A stretch of DNA of 64,000 bases from Sipunculus nudus (Eukaryota; Annelida; Sipuncula; Golfingiida; Sipunculidae): positions 33,749,956 to 33,813,955 of the forward strand of contig CM049318.1 of NCBI GenBank assembly GCA_026874595.1, given 5' to 3'. The translations under genes were made by a program, and so were the position numbers. Under the pieces are notes generated by a model that saw nothing but the letters and a program-made list of their open reading frames with translations, was not told where the DNA came from and ran no database searches. Shown one piece after another: positions 11,848-20,698 of the stretch; the first letter of the stretch is position 1; each line of letters begins with the position of its first letter.

Positions 11848-12411
11848 TTTCTTTGTATGGTTGGATACTACAGGAAGTTTTGTCCAAATTTTTCTGCTGT
11901 AGTCGAACCTTTGACTAATTTGTTAAAGAAGAAACAAAAGTTTGTATGGAGTGTTCAGTGTGAAAATGCATTTAAGAATTTGAAAGCAATTCTGTAAAGT
12001 TCACCAGTTTTAGCAGCTCCAGACTTTTCAGTACCTTTTAAGTTAGCTGTAGATGCTAGTGATACTGCTGCTGGTGCTGTGTTGTTACAAGAAGGCAATG
12101 ATGGCATAGATCATCCGATTTGTCATTTCTCAAAAAAGTTTAATGCAAACCAGAAAAACTACTCCACTATTGAAAAAGAATGTTTGGCTTTGATTTTGTC
12201 GTTGCAACATTTTGAAGTTTATGTTACTTCATCAGTCAGGCCTATCATTGTCTTCAGTGAACACAATCCCCTCACGTTCATGAACAAGTTGAAGTGTAAA
12301 AATCAAAGATTGTTGAGATGGAGTTTGTTCTTACAGGATTACAATCTTGATATCGTACACATTAAAGGGAAAGATAATGTATTTGCTGATTGCTTATCGA
12401 GATGTTTATGA
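11848..12411 (+). pseudogene. RT connection and RNase H of the Gmr1-like element
   Basis: The sequence continues FLCMVGYYRKFCPNF, a second TAA-broken stretch near 11995, then RNase H: first Asp in KLAVDASDTAAGAVL, Glu in STIEKECLAL, and FSEHNPLTF where the family usually has a TDHNPL box, so the second Asp position is Glu here. It ends FADCLSRCL* at 12409-12411. RNase H removes RNA from the RNA-DNA hybrid during reverse transcription. Confidence 0.85.
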
Positions 12412-12493
12412 AATGTTGTAAACAAGATGTTTAACTAATGTTGTAAATAAGATGATTATTGAGATGTTGTAAAATTTTAGTGATTGTGATCGC

Positions 12494-12526
12494 AAAAAGA
12501 AAGTTTTCCGTGAAAACTTTCTTTTT
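12494..12526 (+). repeat. Perfect 15-bp hairpin before the 3' LTR
   Basis: AAAAAGAAAGTTTTC, loop CGT, then its exact complement GAAAACTTTCTTTTT. It lies 17 bp before the 3' LTR, beside an AGGAGGGTGAG purine tract that is the likely plus-strand primer site. Confidence 0.85.
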
Positions 12527-12543
12527 TCTTACAGGAGGGTGAG

Positions 12544-12877
12544 TGTTACAGGTGCTCTTTTTATTGTGTGACACGGACGTAAATCATGTTGTAGATAATG
12601 TACCATTATCTTTCTACGTGACTGTATTGACTTGTTGTTATACCGCTGTTTTACTGTATAAGTGTATTTATTTAGTGTATTGTATTGTTAGGGTTGTTTT
12701 AAGAATAAATTATAGTTATTTGTTAACAAAAAAACACTGACTTCTTTATTAATTCCCCTAGACATTTCACGCTGCCTAGTGTTACAGAATCTGATTTTCT
12801 TTTATTTTTTTATATCTCCATTACAGAATTTGTGTTCTTCACGCATACTTGATCTGTTTATATTAGTTTCCGTAACA
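12544..12877 (+). repeat. 3' LTR with internal deletion (334 bp)
   Basis: Its first ~50 bp and last ~280 bp match the 5' LTR, but about 480 bp of U3, including the TATA box, are missing. It keeps the AATAAA signal near 12704. The purine-rich AGGAGGGTGAG immediately precedes it. Confidence 0.85.
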
Positions 12878-12878
12878 G

Positions 12879-12887
12879 TATATAAAA
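12879..12887 (+). promoter_or_regulatory. TATA box of FMO copy B
   Basis: TATATAAAA begins two bases after the LTR end and lies about 50 bp before the FMO start codon, a normal TATA-to-ATG spacing for a short 5' UTR. Confidence 0.5.
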
Positions 12888-12935
12888 CAAGGTCGTGTCA
12901 AGGGCGTTATTAGAGCGTCAAGAGCGGTTATAAAC

Positions 12936-13249
12936 ATGGCTGGACGTGTAGCCATCATCGGTGCTGGAGCGAGTGGTATTCCAGCCATCAAGTGCTGTCT
13001 AGATGAAGGCCTCCAGCCTGTATGCTTAGAGAGAACAGACTCTATCGGAGGATTGTGGAACTTCAAGGATGAGATTTGAGAAGGCCAGTCATCCATCATG
13101 GAAACAACTGTGTTACACACCAGTAAAGAGATGACGTGCTACAGTGACTATGCGATGCCGAAAGATTTCCCAAACTACTGTCACAACACAAAACTCATGG
13201 AGTATTTTACCAGCTACTGTCATCATTTTGGGCTTCACAAGTACATCAG
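12936..13249 (+). pseudogene. FMO copy B, first coding exon with premature stop
   Basis: The ATG at 12936 opens [21 protein letters not shown], the FAD-binding GxGxSG fold at residues 9-14. [11 protein letters not shown] and, later, LHTSKEMTCYSDY and CHHFGLHKYI follow, all typical of FMO5-like enzymes. TGA at 13077-13079 (codon 48, after FKDEI) interrupts it, where relatives continue in frame. A CAG|GTGATT donor ends the exon in phase 2. The start is supported by the position of the FAD motif near the N-terminus. The gene has lost function unless the stop is polymorphic or an assembly error. Confidence 0.85.
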
Positions 13250-13719
13250 GTGATTTCACTCTCAAAAATAAAATCTTTTTTTAAAGATAAATCCGAAGTA
13301 CCATTGATTTTTTCCATCTTTTATTGACTATTCAACCTTCCATGTTATGTAATCAAAAAAAGGGATAGCTCAGGGTTTATGTATAATTAGAAGGATTTGG
13401 GTCGTCTCACTAGGCAACCCTTGTATCATACCCCGTTCGATCCGAATTCCTCGAAACGCCCGTGGATACTTTGTTTGACAGACGCAAATATATTTATGTC
13501 ATACTGCTTATCTTAAAATCCGTGAACACATGCAGCATCCAGTGAGTATATACTAATGTACTTAAAATAACAAAAAGAACAAAATATCTTCATCCCTGAA
13601 AGGGGTGTTCTTTGATATAGGAATATTCTTTGTTTTATAGGTTTTATCATTTTTGTTTGTGTAAAGGTTGATAAAGACATTCCACATTGTACAATATACA
13701 CAATTTGGTTTTAAACCAG

Positions 13720-14032
13720 GTTTAAACATGAGGTCCTGGCGGTAAAGAAGTCGATCGACTTCAGCCTGAGCGGACAATGGGACGTGAGAATCAGAGACAC
13801 GACCACAATGCTATAAACGGAAGAAAGGTTCGACTTCATTTTGGTTTGTACAGGTCATCAAGCCGACACCAAAATGGTGAAATATGATTGCCAAAATCTG
13901 TTCAAAGAAGTCATCTTGCACAGTCAGGACTTCAAGAGAGGAACTGATTTTAGAAGTCAGCGTGTGGTTGTGATCGGAGCAGGGAATTCTGCCATTGACG
14001 CCGCTGCAGAGATAGCTCCTACTGCAAAACAG
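13720..14032 (+). pseudogene. FMO copy B, NADPH-binding exon with premature stop
   Basis: After AAACCAG the phase fits the previous exon (R|FKHEVLAVKK). The frame reads LSGQWDVRIRD, meets TAA at 13814-13816, then resumes FDFILVCTGHQ, HSQDFKRG and the NADPH-binding RVVVIGAGNSAIDAAAEIA. It ends PTAKQ with a GT donor at 14033. The next exon in relatives begins with the residues found at 1364 in copy A. No downstream FMO exon for copy B is seen in this window. Confidence 0.85.
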
Positions 14033-14480
14033 GTCTCTTACTACAACAGTATCGTACAAAAATTAATGCCAATCGGTTTATTTTCTTAGGAGGTGAATAC
14101 GGGAAATGTTTTAATATTCGAAACTGACTCTTTAAAACATCGAAAGTCCGTCCCACTCATTCTAAGTGTCGAACATATTGAGATTTGAGATTAAGGTCGT
14201 TCAAACACCCCTGTCCACCTCATTTTTTGCGATATTTCTTTCAAATATATTTTGTTTGCCACTACAAATTAGTTTTTATCAAAGTGGCGCTATTTGATGA
14301 TTTAATTAAGTATAAAACAAATATATTTACTATGCGACGTCCAGATTGTTTGGACCTTGTTAGAAAGGGATGGAAAAACTGGCGTAATTCAAAGTGACCA
14401 TATCTATATTTCCATGCGATATAGGAGGAACGTACGTGTGACGTAACAATTGTGTGACGTACATGTACCTCTGTATATAG
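14033..14480. other. Downstream intron remnant of FMO copy B
   Basis: Follows the donor at 14033. No exon, RNA or known repeat is recognised before the SINE. Confidence 0.5.
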
Positions 14481-14671
14481 AGTGTGGTGGCGTAATGGAC
14501 AATGCGCCGGACTCGTGACCGCAAGGTTGTGGATTTGCGTCTCGATCTGACCACTTTTCGCGCTAAGACTCCTAGCCAAAGTCTTTACCACATGGGTGCG
14601 CTCTCTTCACCCAGGAGTGAATGGCTCCTGGACGAACATGGGTGGCAGGCAAATGTAGAAAGTATAACATT
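14481..14671 (+). mobile_element. tRNA-derived SINE
   Basis: A tRNA-like head has an A-box-like TGGCGTAATGG at 14488-14498 and a B-box-like GGTTGTGGATT at 14525-14535, spaced as in RNA polymerase III promoters. A body with ACCCAGGAGTGAATGG follows. It is not a functional tRNA: the acceptor stem and the B box are imperfect. It directly abuts the duplicated segment at 14672. Confidence 0.6.
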
Positions 14672-14760
14672 CTAGCGCCATGTGTGGCTGTTTGGTGTAT
14701 GCTCCCTGTTACAGATGTCTGTTACATGTGATGTTGACACTTGATTCGTGTGGCGCGGGC
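14672..14760 (+). repeat. Second copy of bases 1-89, cut by a gypsy LTR
   Basis: Contains the same unique flank and the first ~54 bp of the solo LTR found at 36. It is broken exactly where the next element's LTR begins (14761). Confidence 0.85.
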
Positions 14761-14878
14761 TGTAGCGGAAAGTACAAGTATAAGCGAAACGTCATTTGAC
14801 CTATGCCCTGCGAGTCAGCCTTGTTTTGGATATAATAAAGTTATGTGTAGTTGAGCCAGAGTTCGTCACTTTATAACA
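14761..14878 (+). repeat. 5' LTR (118 bp) and adjacent primer-binding site
   Basis: Starts TGTAGCGG and ends TTATAACA; AATAAAG lies near 14833. TGGTGTCAGAAGCGCC follows at 14879-14894, of the kind common after 5' LTRs of gypsy elements. No second LTR is present, so the boundary rests on the TG...ACA ends and the adjoining site. Confidence 0.65.
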
Positions 14879-15130
14879 TGGTGTCAGAAGCGCCAAATCG
14901 GATCCACGGGCCAGTGTAGTATGTAAACGTGTGTTTTTCACCCTCGGACTAACGGACATTACAATATGCGGCCAGACGAACCTCTTTGAACACAGTTTGT
15001 ACACGGCGCTTGGCATTCACATGTACGGTTTACCGTTTTGGCTTCAAGACACGTGCGCTGGATTTTCACGGCTGCAGCTGGATGAGTGACAAGATTTTAA
15101 CGCTTATGAACGGAACACACGTAAAGTTTC

Positions 15131-15889
15131 ATGATGGCAATGTCGGCCATGCATGTCATACCTCCTCCAGAGAAAATGGATATGAAAGGAGATTTAGCCT
15201 CCAACTGGCAGTTTTTCAGTGATAGCTGGAAAAACTATGAAGTGGCTACAGAACTTGACAAAAAGAGTAATGCAGTACGCGTTGTCACCTTGTTAGCAGT
15301 GATCGGAAAAGAATGTCACCAAGTGTATAAAAACTTGCCGCTGTCAGAAACAGACCGCTCTGACAGTGATACAATCTTAATGAAATTAGCAGAACATTTT
15401 CAGCCGTCAATGAACACTATCTATGATAGATATCTGTTTAATTCATGTATACAGGAAACCGGAGAGACGGTCGGTCAGTTTGTAAACAGACTGAGAAAAA
15501 CAGCTGCTACTTGTTATTATGGCTCATTATTGGATGGAATGCTGCGCGATAGAATCGTTATTGGAATCAAGTGTCATCAGACTAGAGCACGTCTGCTTCG
15601 TGAACCACATTTAATACTACAGAAAACACCGGATATATTCCCAACAAAAAATGTGCGGATCTATAGGAATAATGCAACAAGCAGTTCTAGGCAAAAGAAG
15701 AGTTATAGGACACGCAGAAGCACACAGCAAGTTCATCATGTATTGGAAGAGAAAAGTGATGAAACCAGTGATGAAAGCAGTAGTGATAGCATATATAATA
15801 TAGAAACTGAAACAGCTAAAACACAATATTATGTTGAGGTCAAAGTGAAAACACCTAACAGTGATACAACTGTACCAGTGAAATTTTAA
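15131..15889 (+). pseudogene. gag of the second gypsy element
   Basis: The 252-codon frame has a capsid-like core (SNWQFFSDSWKNYEVATEL; ETVGQFVNRLRK) typical of gypsy gag. The nucleocapsid region is Arg/Ser-rich and lacks the CCHC zinc knuckle expected in this group, so a deletion is likely near residues 170-195. A single TAA at 15887-15889 separates it from the protease that follows in the same frame. It would form the particle shell. Confidence 0.75.
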
Positions 15890-15984
15890 TTGGATTCTGG
15901 AGCAACATGTAGCACTTTGAACTACAAAGACTATTGCAGAATTTCCAATGACCCGCTACGTAAATGAAATACTAAGCTGAAAGC
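15890..15984 (+). pseudogene. Protease start (LDSGATCS), interrupted by the LINE
   Basis: Directly after the gag stop, in frame, comes LDSGATCSTLN, the aspartic protease active site (DSG; DTG in many retroelements). The frame meets TGA near 15964 and is then split by the LINE insertion. The downstream half resumes at 18776. Confidence 0.8.
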
Positions 15985-16079
15985 ATATAACAAATCAAAT
16001 GGATTTACAGTGGAATTTTACATATACTTCTAGGATGAAATTGGCGAAATTTTACATGAGCAACTGTTGTATCCTTAAG

Positions 16080-17130
16080 ATAAAGGATTTCTCTCAATAG
16101 AAAAAAGTAGAGGAATAATATCTCTTATACCAAAATTAGGATAAGATCGAAAACTTATAGAAAATTGGAGACCGATACCGCTTCTACCTATTGATTATGA
16201 GATATTATCAAAAATAATTGCAAATCGTTTAAAAAAGATACTGCCAAATCTTATTCATACTGATCAGACTGGTTTTATACCAGGGCGTTACATTGGAGAA
16301 AATATAAGAATAATTCAAGATATAATTAACCATACTAGCAATAAAAATATCAGTAATATTATGCTCCTGCTCGATTATGAGAAATCTTTTCACATATTAG
16401 AATGGTCATTTATTTGGAAAACGCTTGAGAAATTTAACTTAGGAAAGAAAATGATATCATGGGTCAAAACTTTATATTTTAATGCCTCCAGTACAATACA
16501 AAATAATGGTTACTTTTCTTCTTTCTTCACGATAGAACGAGGCGTCCGTCAGGGCTGTCCTCTATCACCTTATTAATTTATCCTAAGGATCGAAATAGTA
16601 GCTAGCCAAATTCGTCAAAACAATAGAATAAAAGGAATAAATATAAATGGGAAATAAATAAAGATATCACAGCTTGCCGATGACACAACGTGCTTTGTGG
16701 CTGATACCGAATCTGGTAAACATGTTCTCGCCACCATTAATAGTTTTTATGAAGTTTCAGGTTTAAAGACTAATATGAATAAAACTAAAGCCCGATGGTT
16801 AAGAACAAGGGCTGGAAAGGAAGACGGAGATTTGCCAGTCAGATGGACATGCGGGAACTTTAAAACTTTAGGTATTACTTTCTCTCAAACTGAAGAAGCT
16901 ACAGCAGCTAATTATATGAAAGAAAATATAGAAAAAATTCGGAATCGATTTCAGTCATGGAAAAGGAGAAACTTGACACTTAAAGGAAGAGTACTTATCA
17001 CAGAAACACTTGGTATACCAAAATTACTATACTGTATGTCAACGTTTCATATACCCAAACCGTATCTTACGCAAATACAACAACTATTAAACGACTTTAT
17101 ATGGGTGGGTAAAAAAAGCAAAAATTAAAC
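16080..17130 (+). pseudogene. LINE reverse transcriptase
   Basis: RT blocks in order: NWRPIPLLPIDYEI, DQTGFIPGRYIGENI, LLLDYEKSFH (motif A Asp), RGVRQGCPLSPY, and the catalytic QLADDTTCF (usually F/YADD; Leu here). GLKTNMNKTK and LKGRVLITET of the thumb follow. Stops break it at 16141, 16574 and 16657. It belongs with L1/Tx1-like LINEs by motif style, without certainty as to clade. Confidence 0.85.
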
Positions 17131-17738
17131 ATACAGTTATGATTGAACAAACGTGCGAAGGTGGATTAAAAGTGACTGATATAGATATTCTGAATAAATC
17201 GATAAAAATGACCTGGCTTTCCCGTCTCATTAAAGACCAGGACTCAGTATTGTCATATATAGTAAGAACTTACTTTAACGAAACTGTATTATCACTACAT
17301 GGCATTTGAACATGCCGCTCTTTCAAACCAACATCAAGCAATGTATCGCCAATGTATAGAGATATATTGGCATTTCTTCCAGATTTTTATAGCAAAAGCA
17401 AACTCCTAACGGTTCAAGATGTTATTAACGAGAACATATGGTACAACGATTTAATACATCTTAGTTATAAAAGGCAGACTTTCTTTTATAAAAATTGGTA
17501 TTAAGCCGGTATCCGTAAAATCGCCCACTTAATAGACAAAAAAAGGTAATCTCTTAACACTGAATCAAATAATGACAAAGTACAGAATAAAAACAAATTT
17601 TATCGAATATCACAGACTCATGAAACACATTCCACGAAGTTGGAAATCTACTTTATCAAAAAATAGTGAAGAAATTGACTACAGTAACTGTGATAGACAA
17701 TTAAGATTTAGAATATCACCTTATATTATTATAATATT

Positions 17739-18299
17739 TTGTGCTGTAAAAGTAAAGTTTTCTACAATACCCTAATAAAGAGTAAAGCAGAAACAGCGAC
17801 AGCACAGCTATATTGGTCACACAACTATGGCATTACGGAGAGTGATTTTAATTCTAGTATTAGCTTGCCACTCACCTTCAGTAACGAATCAATCAAATTA
17901 CAAGATTTACAATTTAGATTTCTTCATCGTATAATACCATTCAAAGAAATGTTATATCAAATGAAAATAACGACTAACCCTCTTTGCGATTATTGTAACA
18001 TACATAAAGATGATATTGAACACAGATTTTTCAACTGTGACGTTATAAATATATTTTGGAACGATCTGAGCAGTTTTTACAATTCAATCAATGAAGATGA
18101 GAAAATTTTGTTGACCATACAGGACATTATATTCGGATTAAAAGGAGATAGAAGCCCCCAAACATTATTTAATGTTAATTACCTCATTATACAAGCCAAA
18201 TGTTATATCCATGTACAGAAATGTGCCAAAAAAAAAAGAATATTTTTCACATCAATCTTGAAATATGTAAGAAATGAACTGGAAATGAAAAAAAAATAA
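17739..18299 (+). pseudogene. LINE ORF2 C-terminal region with Cys-His motif
   Basis: Open frame with LQDLQFRFLHRIIPFK and a CDYCNIHKDDIEHRFFNC motif (C-x2-C, later H-x4-C) typical of the C-terminal end of L1/Tx1-type ORF2. It is separated from the RT by a frameshifted stretch (17131-17738). Confidence 0.75.
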
Positions 18300-18775
18300 C
18301 TCTAGGAAACAAAGGAAAAAAATCAGTATTTACAGAAGCGTGGAGTCACTTACATCAACATATAAAACTCTCTATACAGGATTAGTTATTTGTAACCTAA
18401 TCATACATTTGATACGGTAAAAAATTATTGTATTTCATTCACGTTGAAGTATAGTGCAGTTTTTGTGGATAATGTGCATTTATAAAATTCTATTTGCGTT
18501 CGTACCAATGCACACACACCAATATTACTCATACGCTTTTATCAGACGTTTTCTTTTATTCCTATTTCTTCTTGTTCTGTTAATAATTCAATTAAATGAG
18601 CCAGAATATTAAGTACAGACATGTGTATATGCAAATTATGTGAATATGAATTTAAATGTTACATTTTAAGTGGTGTACAAGAAAAAAGGTTGTATTACTG
18701 AATTGTATTAGAAATAAAATATCAAAATACGCCGATGATGAGAAAAAATGAATTCAAAACTGAGGCGAAAAAAAT

Positions 18776-20065
18776 ATATAACAATTCAAACATCCAGCCA
18801 ATAGGTTCAGCCAGTCTACGATGCATAGCCAATGACATTCCAAGAAAGATACATTTTGAAATTGTAGAGGAAGGTCACACATCTTTATTGCCTGGCAAGT
18901 CATGTGAAGCACTGCAGTTAATTAGCATTAATCAAGATTGTTTGGTGAACTCTCTTACAAATGCGCTCAACCTTACCAAAGATAATGTGTTACAAGACTA
19001 CAAAGATGTCTTCTCAGGACTTGGCAAATAGCCAGGTACCTATCATATCAACATGAATCCTGATGTAAAACCGGTACAAAACACCGAACGTCGTGTTCCA
19101 ATACCAGTTAAGAATGAACTGAGGAACAAAATAGCTGACCTAGAACAAATGGGAGTGCTCAAAAAAGTTCGTAGCCAAGACCATGGATCAACGGCATGGT
19201 TGCAGTCAGAAAGCCAAAAAAGCTCAGACTCTGCTTGGATCCTCAAAATCTGAATAAGGGGATCCAGAGAAACAATTATCCAATACCCACAGTTGATGAT
19301 GTCGCACCACGGCTTGCAAAAGCCAGAATCTTCTCAGTAGCCTATGCCAAAGATGACTACTTGCAAGAGTGTCTTGATGAACCATCAAGCTTGCTTGCCA
19401 CATTCTGGACACCATTCGGTCGATACCGATGGTTGCGTATGCCCTTTGGACTGAGCTCATCACCGGAAGAATTCCAAAGACGCCTTGACAATTTTATGTC
19501 TTGAAGGTCTTGACAATGTTGAAGTCATCGCTCACGATATCATTATATATGGATCAGGGAATACAGAGGCAGAAGCACTCGTCTCTCATGACAAAGCATT
19601 TCTAGCTTTATTGGAGCGATGTAGAGACAGATGACTTAAGTTGAACAAACACGAACTCAAGTTCAAACTGAATAGTGTTTCCTACATGGGACATATACTG
19701 AGTGACAAGGGATTGTCTCCAGATCCAAACAAGGTACAAGCTGTTCTTGATATGCCTTCCCCAACAGACGCCCAAGGAGTTCAGCGACTATTAGGAGTTG
19801 TCACATACCTTTCAAAATTCATGCAACAACTGAGTTCAATTTGTGAACCACTACGTCGTCTCGCTGATAAAGACACTGAGTTCAAGTGGTTACCACTCCA
19901 CACTGAAGCAATGGACAAAATCAAAACACTGATCACACAGGCTCAAGTACTACGGTACTATGATGTGAGTAAAGACGTGATTATAGTATGTGACAGCTAA
20001 GATGTTGTCTTTGGAGCAGTTTTAACACAAGAGGGACATCCAATCGCGTATGCGTCACGCGAGAA
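18776..20065 (+). pseudogene. Gypsy pol resumed: protease end, RT and RNase H start
   Basis: The frame resumes at SNIQPIGSASLRC after the LINE. It continues to a 'DVFSGLGK' linker with TAG at 19029, then RT: LRLCLDPQNLN, SVAYAKDDYLQ, LRMPFGLSSSPEEFQ, VEVIAHDIIIYG, SYMGHILSDKGL and RNase H entry VIIVCDS. Motif A normally has Asp (DAKDGY) but has Tyr here, and the second catalytic box reads HD in place of DD, so both active-site aspartates are altered. Frame breaks occur at about 19195, 19500, 19632 and 19998. Confidence 0.8.
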
Positions 20066-20698
20066 GGCGCCCCCTCCGGATCCGCCACTGATAGCAAAGG
20101 CCATTATTAGCTTAAGTGAAATTCCAAAGGAACGGCAAGGACTTGATGCGACCCGGAGGGGGGGGGGCATGGCCCCTTGCGCCCCCTCCCTGGCTACGCT
20201 CCTGTGTTGAAATGACACAGGGTCACTATGATCTGTATTACGTTTATAATGCACATTAAACACACGCGTGCTCAAAATGTTGACATCAGAAAACAATCAT
20301 ATTTTAACCACAGCACATACCACCGGCTACCCGAGAAAAGTAGGCCTGTAACTTGATCAGGGGTATATTGTATACCTGTCTATTTCAGCAAAATACAAGC
20401 GGGGCGTTTAAGGTCCAAAATCCTTCTTTTCTCGGCACTCTTTTGAGCCACACAGCAAGAAACTTCACTACGCTCACTTAGTAAATATTTTTCCGAAACA
20501 GAATAATCACAAGATATTATATTCGAAATATAAGTATATTACCTGCCGACTTATTACCAAACTTTCAGCCTGTACAACCCCTCAGCGTGTGCCATAAATA
20601 ACATGTATACAGAGTATATCACGGAAGATCGATATAACAGGTGAGAAACAGGAAGTGTTGAGTAGGGCCTACATAAAGTGTAGGTCGATTATAACAAA
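20066..20698. other. Junction and upstream flank of TRIM-like copy 1
   Basis: Begins with a CGCCCCCTCCGGATCCG-rich stretch that cuts the gypsy RNase H, and has a poly(G) run at about 20158-20168. From about 20220 to 20698 it matches the flank of copy 2 (about 24940-25418), for example CATTAAACACACG and CATACCACCGG. Both end with AACAGGTGAGAAACAGGAAG, a possible donor or acceptor for a 5' UTR intron. Confidence 0.55.

Larger units (their letters stand above)
8243..12877 (+). mobile_element. Decayed Ty3/gypsy-class LTR retrotransposon with INT-RT-RNase H order (Gmr1-like)
   Basis: Two related LTRs (8243-9050 and 12544-12877, both TGTTACAGGTGC...GTAACA) flank a gag remnant, an integrase, a GPY/F-like linker, then reverse transcriptase and RNase H. 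Canonical Ty3/gypsy elements place integrase last; here it comes first, as in the Gmr1 group described from deuterostomes. Frameshifts and stops occur in gag, integrase and the RT join, and the gag-to-integrase interval is largely deleted, so the copy is dead. The six bases before the element (GTTTAT) and after it (GTATAT) differ at one place, a weak target-duplication candidate. It lies on the + strand, ending one base before the TATA box of FMO copy B. Confidence 0.85.
16001..18775 (+). mobile_element. 5'-truncated L1/Tx1-type LINE nested in the gypsy element
   Basis: The element starts within RT (GFTVEFY...DEIGEIL; GIISLIPKLG) and has no endonuclease or ORF1. It runs through the RT core and a C-terminal Cys-His region, then an AT-rich 3' part with AATAAA near 18714. 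Similar 15-bp stretches flank it (ATATAACAA-x-TCAAA at 15985-15999 and 18776-18790, one mismatch), reading as a target-site duplication. Multiple stops show it is dead. Confidence 0.8.
14761..20065 (+). mobile_element. Second Ty3/gypsy element, 3'-truncated and split by a LINE
   Basis: It has a short LTR, a TGGTGTCAGAAGCGCC primer-binding-like site, gag, protease start, a nested LINE (about 16001-18775), then the rest of protease, RT and the start of RNase H. RT and protease resemble invertebrate gypsy pol of the K02A2.6-like type. It stops near 20065 within RNase H, with no integrase or 3' LTR. Several stops and catalytic substitutions show it is dead. It inserted into the solo LTR copy at 14707-14760. 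Confidence 0.8.
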
